Source: Pseudomonadaceae bacterium UBA836 (lineage in GTDB: Bacteria; Pseudomonadota; Gammaproteobacteria; Pseudomonadales; Pseudomonadaceae). From it: 6,061 nucleotides of DNA. Shown one piece after another: positions 1-4,596 of the stretch. Made by a program: the position numbers and the translations under genes. Numbering within the stretch: position 1 is the stretch's first letter; each line of letters begins with the position of its first letter. The notes beneath the pieces are model-generated. The model did no database searches. It saw only the letters and a list, made by a program, of their open reading frames with translations, and was not told the origin of the DNA. The DNA lies in contig DBHE01000031.1 of NCBI GenBank assembly GCA_002296055.1, positions 2,049-8,109 of the forward strand, read 5' to 3'.

Positions 1-976
1 CATGCTGGTACGCGAGCGCTGGCCCGAGCTGCCGGTGCACCTGTCGGTACAGGCCAATGCGGTCAACTGGGCGACGGTGAAGTTCTGGCAGCAACTGGGG
101 CTCGAACGTATCATTCTGTCGCGCGAGCTGTCGCTGGAAGAGGTCGAAGAAATCCGCCAACGCTGCCCGGACGTGGGCCTTGAAGTATTCGTGCACGGTG
201 CCCTGTGCATCGCCTACTCCGGCCGCTGCCTGCTGTCCGGCTACTTCAACCACCGCGACGCCAACCAGGGTGCGTGCACCAACGCCTGCCGCTGGCAGTA
301 CGACGTGCAACCCGCTGTCGAAACCGCCGAGGGCAATATCGAGCCGCTGGCGCAGCCGGTGCAGATCATCACCCAGCACGACAAGCCCGATGAGCCGATG
401 GCCATCGAAGAAGATGAGCACGGCACCTACATCATGAACTCCAAGGACCTGCGCGCGGTGCAGCACGTCGAGCGTTTTGTGCAGATGGGGGTCGATTCCC
501 TGAAGATCGAAGGCCGCACCAAGTCGCACTTCTACGTCGCCCGCACGGTGCAGGTGTACCGCCAGGCCATCGACGACGCGGTGGCCGGTCGCCCGTTCAA
601 CCTCGGCTTGATGGATGATCTGGAGAGCCTCGCCAACCGTGGCTACACCGAAGGCTTCTACCGCCGTCACCCACCGGGCGTGTACCAGAATTACGAGCAG
701 GGCGCCTCACGCATGAGCCGTCACCAGTTCGTTGGTGAGCTGAGCGGTGAAGGCAGCGATTGGTTGGAGATCGACGTTAAAAACCGCTTTGCCATTGGCG
801 ACCAGCTGGAGCTGATGACCCCGCAGGGCAACCACAGCTTTGTGCTAGAAGCCCTGCAAGATCGCAACGGCAACGCCATCGAGGTCGCCCCCGGCAATGG
901 TCACAGCGTACGCATTCCGCGCCCGCCGTTGGCCGATATCAAGTACGCGCTGCTGATGCGCTGGCTGGCGGTTTAA
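1..976 (+). CDS. trhP: TrhP (YegQ) U32-family tRNA uridine-34 hydroxylase, 3' part
   Basis: This is the C-terminal 324 residues of a peptidase-U32-family protein. The family member TrhP uses prephenate-dependent chemistry to hydroxylate uridine 34 of certain tRNAs, the first step toward cmo5U/mcmo5U, in the cytoplasm. The U32 signature (EVFVHGALCIAYSGRC) lies at visible residues 61-76. Cysteines 69, 76, 92 and 96 have the C-x6-C-x15-C-x3-C spacing of the iron-sulfur cluster ligands known in U32 enzymes. Motifs typical of YegQ follow: NHRDANQGACTNACRW, then EDEHGTYIMNSKDLRA, SLKIEGRTKS, and a C-terminal beta domain ending near ALLMRWL. The ATG at position 2 aligns, as I recall it, with an internal Met near residue 100 of the roughly 450-residue E. 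coli protein, so the gene is cut by the window edge and its true start lies upstream. The TAA stop overlaps the stop of the convergent hydrolase gene. UbiU is the main alternative, but the C-terminal domain and the NHRD/NACRW region favour TrhP. Confidence 0.93.
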   Translation, partial: MLVRERWPELPVHLSVQANAVNWATVKFWQQLGLERIILSRELSLEEVEEIRQRCPDVGLEVFVHGALCIAYSGRCLLSGYFNHRDANQGACTNACRWQYDVQPAVETAEGNIEPLAQPVQIITQHDKPDEPMAIEEDEHGTYIMNSKDLRAVQHVERFVQMGVDSLKIEGRTKSHFYVARTVQVYRQAIDDAVAGRPFNLGLMDDLESLANRGYTEGFYRRHPPGVYQNYEQGASRMSRHQFVGELSGEGSDWLEIDVKNRFAIGDQLELMTPQGNHSFVLEALQDRNGNAIEVAPGNGHSVRIPRPPLADIKYALLMRWLAV

Positions 977-1611
977 GCGGCTGTCAGGCGGCTAATGACA
1001 TCCGCTGTCGTCGTGACCTCACCAAACTCATAGGCAATGGTGCTGAGCGAGACACGTTGAATCTCCTCGGCACTGATCGCGCCGAAGCCCAGATCCGGGT
1101 AGTCCATCGCTGCGTTGGCGTCGCTCAGGGCGATCACCTTGTACTCGCGGTGTACGCCGTCGCGGATGGTGGTCTCGCAGCAGACGTTGGTCACCGTGCC
1201 GCAGATGATTATGGTGTCCACATCGCGGGCGCGCAGCACGGTATCCAGATCAGTGCAGTGAAAGCCGCTGTAGAACAGCTTGTCGATGATCACGTCACCC
1301 GGCTGCGGCGCCAGCGCGTCAATCACCTCTACATTCGGCTCGCTGCGGGCCAGAATCTCGTCCACGTTGGGGTACAGGTCGCGCATGCGGCCGGTGTCGC
1401 TGCCGTCGCCGCGCACGATATGGCGCAGGTAAATCACCGGTACATCGACACCGCGGGCGGCATCAACCAGCGCCTGAATCGGCTGAATGATGTTGGCGGT
1501 GTTCGGCACGTAGAGGGCGCCGTCCGGTTCGCAGAACACCTTCTGCATGTCGACGACGATGACCGCAGCGCGGCGCGGGTTGAGGTCCCAGCGGACCAGA
1601 GGTTTGCTCAT
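973..1611 (-). CDS. Isochorismatase-family cysteine hydrolase
   Basis: A 212-residue cytoplasmic hydrolase of the isochorismatase/nicotinamidase/RutB superfamily, which cleaves amide-like (or, in isochorismatase, vinyl ether) bonds of small molecules. The catalytic triad is visible: Asp21 in VVDMQ, Lys111 in DKLFYSGF, and nucleophile Cys144 in GTVTNVCCETT; the bend before the cysteine is the usual cis-peptide region. The segment YSGFHCTDLDTVLRAR followed by TNVCCETTIRDG resembles the RutB (ureidoacrylate amidohydrolase) and biuret-hydrolase side of the family more than nicotinamidase, but the substrate cannot be read from sequence. I chose the ATG at 1611 because it is preceded at a 5-nt gap by GGATAG, a modest ribosome site, and gives a normal N-terminus (MSKPLVRWDLNPRRAAVIVV). 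An in-frame GTG at 1644 would add 11 residues. The gene stands alone: divergent from the UbiM gene and tail-to-tail with trhP. No rut or other pyrimidine genes are in view. A second cysteine directly after the nucleophile (CC) is slightly unusual. Confidence 0.88.
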   Translation of the reverse strand: MSKPLVRWDLNPRRAAVIVVDMQKVFCEPDGALYVPNTANIIQPIQALVDAARGVDVPVIYLRHIVRGDGSDTGRMRDLYPNVDEILARSEPNVEVIDALAPQPGDVIIDKLFYSGFHCTDLDTVLRARDVDTIIICGTVTNVCCETTIRDGVHREYKVIALSDANAAMDYPDLGFGAISAEEIQRVSLSTIAYEFGEVTTTADVISRLTAA

Positions 1612-1654
1612 AGCGGCTATCCGGTTGAATGACTGAGCCGGCACTGCAGCAAGT

Positions 1655-1690
1655 TTTGTACCTTTTGGTCCGTTTCAGTCCTGAAGGTCC
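1655..1690 (-). promoter_or_regulatory. Candidate operator/promoter of the hydrolase gene: palindrome plus GGTCC repeats
   Basis: Seen directly: a perfect 12-bp inverted repeat TTCAGTCCTGAA (1674-1685) sits between two direct copies of GGTCC (1667-1671 and 1686-1690, starts 19 bp apart). A related GTACC lies at 1658-1662, separated from the inner GGTCC by TTTT. On the minus strand a weak -10-like TACAAA (1660-1655) follows, about 44 nt before the ATG at 1611. Regulator-binding sites made of direct repeats around GGAC-type cores next to an inverted repeat are known for GntR/MocR-type regulators, so an operator is plausible. No regulator gene is in the window and no good -35 is visible at normal spacing. 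This is inference from position and symmetry only. Confidence 0.35.
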
Positions 1691-1776
1691 GGCCGATGCG
1701 GTATCCACAGGGCGCGCATCACACAGAGCACTTGTCGACGCCTGCACCGACTCGGGGCAACAACTGACCCAAGACA

Positions 1777-1805
1777 ATTAAAGCGGGCAGGATAGCGTCT
1801 AGACT
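1777..1805 (+). promoter_or_regulatory. Weak sigma70-like promoter candidate for the UbiM gene
   Basis: A -10-like TAGACT (1800-1805, 4 of 6 consensus bases) stands 17 bp downstream of a poor -35-like ATTAAA (1777-1782, 3 of 6). It would place a transcription start near 1812, leaving a short leader of about 24 nt before the ATG at 1836. The -10 overlaps a perfect 8-bp palindrome GTCTAGAC (1797-1804) that could be incidental. The position is sensible but the match is weak. Confidence 0.25.
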
Positions 1806-1822
1806 GGGCTTTTCATCCTGTC

Positions 1823-1827
1823 AGGAG
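1823..1827 (+). promoter_or_regulatory. Ribosome binding site of the UbiM gene
   Basis: AGGAG lies 8 nt before the ATG at 1836. This supports that ATG as the start of the hydroxylase, consistent with the dinucleotide-binding fold beginning only a few residues later. Confidence 0.75.
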
Positions 1828-1835
1828 CGACCGTC

Positions 1836-3008
1836 ATGCACTGCGATATCGCCATCATCGGCGCCGGCCCGAGCGGCCTGTGTCTAGCTCGGGCTTTGGC
1901 CGACAGCGGCCTTGCGGTGACGCTGATCGAGCGTCAGAGCGAAGAGGCCATAGCCAACCCCGCCTTCGACGGCCGCGAAATCGCCCTGACCCACACCTCG
2001 CGCGCTCTGCTGCAGCAGCTGGATATCTGGGACCGCCTGCCCAACGACGACGTTGCGCTGCTGCGCGATGCACAGGTGTTCAACGGGCCGTCCGCCTTTG
2101 CCCTGCAAATTCAGGCGCGCCACGCCGGCAGCGATCACCTGGGGCATCTGGTTGCCAACCGGGCTATCCGCCAGGCTGCGTGGGACAGCGTGCAGGCCAA
2201 GGGCACCACGACACTGCGCGCTGGTACCCGTCTGCGTCATCTGCGCCAGCACAGCGGCGGCGTTGAACTGGCCCTAGATGACAGCAGTACGCTGGAGTGC
2301 AGCCTGCTGGTGGCGGCAGACAGCCGTTTTTCCGAAACCCGGCGCCTGCTCGGCATCGGCGCGCAGATGAAGGACTTTGGCAAGAGCATGCTGGTGTGCC
2401 GCATGCAGCACGACGCCGATCACCAGCAGGTGGCCTGGGAGTGGTTTGGCTACGGCCAAACGCTGGCCCTGTTGCCCCTCAATGGCCGGCAGTCCTCGGT
2501 GGTAGTGACCCTGCCGCCACGGGATATCGAGCGCCTGCAGCAGATGAGCCCTGAGGAATTTGCCATCGAAATGGAACAGCGCTTTGACGGCCGCCTGGGC
2601 TGCATGGAGCTGGTCAGCGAGCGGCATGCCTATCCGCTGGTGGGCGCCTATGCCAGCCACCTCACCGCGCACCGCAGCGCCCTGATCGGCGATGCTGCCG
2701 TGGGCATGCATCCGGTCACCGCCCACGGCTTCAACTTTGGCCTGGGCAGCGTGCAACGCTTGAGCACCCTGCTGCTCGACGCCAAGCAGCGCAACCGCGA
2801 TATTGGCTCCATTGCCCTGCTCAACCGCTACGAGCGCCAGCAGCGTCTGGCGACCTGGCCGCTCTACCAGGCGACCAACCTGCTGGTCGACTGTTACACC
2901 AATGACCGCCTGCCCATGCGCCTGCTGCGCGGGGCGGCGCTGCGCGCGGCGCAGCAGTTGCGCCCTCTCAAGCGCGGCATTGCACGGCATCTGACCGCCG
3001 GCGCCTGA
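1836..3008 (+). CDS. ubiM: FAD-dependent ubiquinone-pathway hydroxylase, UbiM-like
   Basis: A 390-residue class A flavin monooxygenase of the UbiH/UbiF/UbiI/Coq6 family. These enzymes hydroxylate the aromatic ring of ubiquinone precursors using O2 and FAD, usually in a membrane-associated complex. Three family signatures are in order: the FAD ADP-binding fold GAGPSG at residues 9-14, with Glu32 ending strand 2; a central motif at about 158-170 (LVAADSRFSETRR), where the usual DG is DS; and the FAD ribityl motif GDAAVGMHP at 285-293, continuing into AHGFNFGL (296-303). DGREIAL (45-51) matches the conserved loop after the first helix. The VGMHPVTAHGFN form differs from the HTLHPIAGQGFN form of UbiH/I/F and is what I associate with UbiM, a broad-specificity hydroxylase described from Neisseria and patchily spread in proteobacteria. 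No membrane segment is obvious. It is monocistronic here, divergent from the hydrolase gene and convergent with lrgB. The family call is firm; the UbiM subtype is moderately sure, other Ubi-type hydroxylases being the alternative. Confidence 0.85.
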   Translation: MHCDIAIIGAGPSGLCLARALADSGLAVTLIERQSEEAIANPAFDGREIALTHTSRALLQQLDIWDRLPNDDVALLRDAQVFNGPSAFALQIQARHAGSDHLGHLVANRAIRQAAWDSVQAKGTTTLRAGTRLRHLRQHSGGVELALDDSSTLECSLLVAADSRFSETRRLLGIGAQMKDFGKSMLVCRMQHDADHQQVAWEWFGYGQTLALLPLNGRQSSVVVTLPPRDIERLQQMSPEEFAIEMEQRFDGRLGCMELVSERHAYPLVGAYASHLTAHRSALIGDAAVGMHPVTAHGFNFGLGSVQRLSTLLLDAKQRNRDIGSIALLNRYERQQRLATWPLYQATNLLVDCYTNDRLPMRLLRGAALRAAQQLRPLKRGIARHLTAGA

Positions 3009-3024
3009 GCGGCAGCACCAGCGA

Positions 3025-3744
3025 TCAGGCGGTTATCAGCCGCCAACCCAGCACCGCGGCAGGCAACATCAAGGCCGTCAGCACGCCCAACGCGCCCATC
3101 GCCAGGGCGGCGAAGGCCGCGCATTCATCGCCCTCTTCCAGTGCCCGTGCGGTGCCGACCGCATGGGCGTTCATGCCATACGCCATGCCCCGCGCTGCGG
3201 GGTGAATCACGCCGGCCAACTGCAGCAACGGCGGCACCAGCACTGTGCCGAGCACGCCGGTCAGCATCACCAGCACCGCCGCCAGCGCAGCCAGCCCGCC
3301 CAATTGCTCGGCCAGTGGCATGGCAATCGGCATGGTTACCGACTTGGTCGCCAGCGTCATCAGCACCGGCAGATCAGCGCCCAGCAGCCAGGCGCTCATC
3401 AGCGTGAGCACGACTATCGCGCTGCCACCGACCAGCAAGGTCGCCAGCACCGGCCAGAGGTTGTCGCGGATGCGCCGCAGGTTGCGATACAGGGGCACCG
3501 CCAGCGCCACCGTTGTTGGCCCCAGCAGCCAGGCGATGGGCACCACCGCGTCGCGGTAGGCGGCGTAGTCCAGCTGCAACAGGCGGATACCGGCGATGAT
3601 CAGCAGCATGGTGATCAGGACCGGCTGCAACACCAGCCAGCCGGTGCGCCGGTACAGCCAGAGCGCAAACACAAAGGCCGCAAGCGTCAGCGCGATGGCC
3701 GTCAGCGGCGCGTGGGCGACTTGCAGCAGAGCGTCAGTCATCAT
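3025..3744 (-). CDS. LrgB/CidB/YohK-family membrane protein
   Basis: A 239-residue polytopic inner-membrane protein of the LrgB family, partner of the LrgA-like protein encoded just upstream. Family landmarks are visible: LLGPTTVALAVPLYRN (73-88), the signature ATKSVTMPIAMPLAE (132-146), then GG with a long hydrophobic run, and HPAARGMAYGMNAHAVGTARALEEG (181-205). About six to eight hydrophobic segments fit the usual topology and the length is typical. LrgAB/CidAB were named for murein hydrolase and cell-lysis control in Staphylococcus; Bacillus PftAB imports pyruvate and the plant plastid fusion PLGG1 carries glycolate/glycerate, so small organic-acid transport is a reasonable expectation. 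Two successive ATGs (3744 and 3741) are possible starts; AGGG lies 7 nt before the first. The start lies inside the lrgA 3' end (8 or 11 nt overlap), indicating translational coupling. It is the last gene of the operon and its stop is 16 nt from the convergent hydroxylase stop. Confidence 0.9.
   Translation of the reverse strand: MMTDALLQVAHAPLTAIALTLAAFVFALWLYRRTGWLVLQPVLITMLLIIAGIRLLQLDYAAYRDAVVPIAWLLGPTTVALAVPLYRNLRRIRDNLWPVLATLLVGGSAIVVLTLMSAWLLGADLPVLMTLATKSVTMPIAMPLAEQLGGLAALAAVLVMLTGVLGTVLVPPLLQLAGVIHPAARGMAYGMNAHAVGTARALEEGDECAAFAALAMGALGVLTALMLPAAVLGWRLITA
3028..3044. terminator. Small GC hairpin at the ubiM/lrgB convergent junction
   Basis: GGCGG (3028-3032) pairs with CCGCC (3040-3044) around a 7-nt loop, just inside the lrgB 3' end; the ubiM and lrgB stops are only 16 nt apart. 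There is no T-run on either side, so it is not a standard intrinsic terminator. It could still slow both converging transcripts, or be chance in GC-rich DNA. Confidence 0.2.
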
Positions 3745-4084
3745 CGCGCTGCCCTGCCATCAGCCGCTGCATCAACACACCGCACAAAGGGATGCACAGC
3801 ACCAGCGAGACCACCAGCCCCGCGCCAATGGCGGGCAACTGAGCCAGCAGCACATCACCACCGAGCACAATACCGGTCGCCGGAATCGCCAGCATTAGCG
3901 GCAGATAGCCAAGCAACGCGGCGCTGGCCTGCTCCAGCCAGTCTGGAATGCGGCCCAGCAACACCAGCAACGCCAACAGCAGCAGCAAACCGATCACCGG
4001 CGCGGGCAGTATTGGTAGCCAAAGCGCCTGCAGCAACGCGCCCATCGCCTGCATTACGACCAGCAACAACAGCCCCTTCAGCAT
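3734..4084 (-). CDS. LrgA/CidA/YohJ-family holin-like membrane protein
   Basis: A 116-residue, very hydrophobic protein with about four membrane-spanning stretches, the usual size and topology for LrgA/CidA. The family pattern LPILPAPVIGLLLLLAL appears near residues 23-39, followed by a loop RIPDWLEQA, a second pair of hydrophobic segments around LPLMLAIPATGIVLGG, and a short charged C-terminus (QRLMAGQRDDD). LrgA-type proteins work with LrgB-type proteins, here encoded immediately downstream with overlap. Its ATG at 4084 lies inside the last codons of the DUF934 gene (ATGCTGA, 7 nt overlap), and I see no good Shine-Dalgarno before it, so it probably relies on ribosomes finishing the upstream gene. 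The identification is based on hydrophobicity, size, the P-x-P-x-x-x-G-type motif and the LrgB partner. Whether it acts as a holin or as a transporter subunit cannot be told. Confidence 0.85.
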   Translation of the reverse strand: MLKGLLLLVVMQAMGALLQALWLPILPAPVIGLLLLLALLVLLGRIPDWLEQASAALLGYLPLMLAIPATGIVLGGDVLLAQLPAIGAGLVVSLVLCIPLCGVLMQRLMAGQRDDD

Positions 4085-4596
4085 TCGCTGGCCCGCCGAC
4101 GAAACAGCGGCCGCGGCTCAATCGCCGAGCGGCCGTAGAGCACGCTCATGCCACCCAGCCCCTTGATCGCATCTTCGGCAGATTTGTCCTCACGGATGGC
4201 AAAAGCATCAAAGCCGCACTGACGCATGTGACTAAGCTGATCGCGGAGCACATCGCCGACCGCGCGCAGCTCGCCAGTCCAACCGATGCGCGTGCGCAAA
4301 AGATACGCCTGACTGTAGCCCCGGCCATCACGAAAACTGGGGAACAGCACGGCAATCAGCGGCAACACCGCGAGGTAGGGCTGCAGTTGTTCGGCCTCGT
4401 CATCGGGCTGCAGGCAGACCGCATCGGCACTGGGCGCTTGCCCGCTCAATACCGACTCGGGCTGGCGCTGCAGCCACTCCTCCAGACTGAGGATACGCGG
4501 GCCAGTGGCTGCCTGCTCCTCGCTCAGCGCCAGCGTCCAGGGATCGGTGCCCACCCGTTCCGGGCCATGTTCAGTCAGTCGGATCAGGTTGTTCAT
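4078..4596 (-). CDS. DUF934-family protein, sulfate-assimilation neighbour
   Basis: A 172-residue soluble protein matching the DUF934 family, which commonly sits beside cysI/cysH-type genes in proteobacteria; no biochemical function is established that I know of. The N-terminal half is variable, with an ILSLEEWLQ segment. The conserved core runs from about residue 82 to 141: FPSFRDGRGYSQAYLLRTR, then GWTGELRAVGDVLRDQL, then MRQCGFDAFAI. This arginine/aspartate-rich block is the recognisable part. There is no signal peptide, membrane segment or cysteine cluster. The ATG at 4596 overlaps the cysI stop as ATGA and is preceded at 7 nt by a perfect AGGAGG, so the start is well supported. The C-terminus (RRASEC) is encoded across the overlap with lrgA. 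From context, a role accompanying sulfite reductase (assembly, electron supply or partner binding) is a guess. Confidence 0.88.
   Translation of the reverse strand: MNNLIRLTEHGPERVGTDPWTLALSEEQAATGPRILSLEEWLQRQPESVLSGQAPSADAVCLQPDDEAEQLQPYLAVLPLIAVLFPSFRDGRGYSQAYLLRTRIGWTGELRAVGDVLRDQLSHMRQCGFDAFAIREDKSAEDAIKGLGGMSVLYGRSAIEPRPLFRRRASEC

Noticed and set aside
1..976. UbiU, which with a U32 fold beside a Ubi hydroxylase could suggest an oxygen-independent ubiquinone system
   Set aside because: The sequence follows E. coli YegQ/TrhP closely, including the C-terminal domain and the NHRD/TNACRW region; no UbiV or UbiT is present.
976..1007. Repeated GCGGCT and a possible AGCGG/CCGCT hairpin near the trhP stop as a terminator
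   Set aside because: The stem is short with a long loop, lies within the hydrolase coding sequence and has no T-tract; it fits GC-rich codon repetition.
1057..1632. A 191-codon plus-strand frame opposite the isochorismatase gene
   Set aside because: It mirrors codons of the real hydrolase, which carries an intact catalytic triad; the product (V, H, R and A rich) matches nothing I recognise.
1463..1777. A 104-codon minus-strand frame spanning the hydrolase N-terminus and the upstream intergenic region
   Set aside because: It is out of frame with the hydrolase, and its second half is a frame-shifted reading of that gene.
2274..2990. A 238-codon minus-strand frame inside the hydroxylase gene
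   Set aside because: It is antisense to a gene with clear FAD motifs, its product has no family features, and it has the low-complexity look of a shadow frame.
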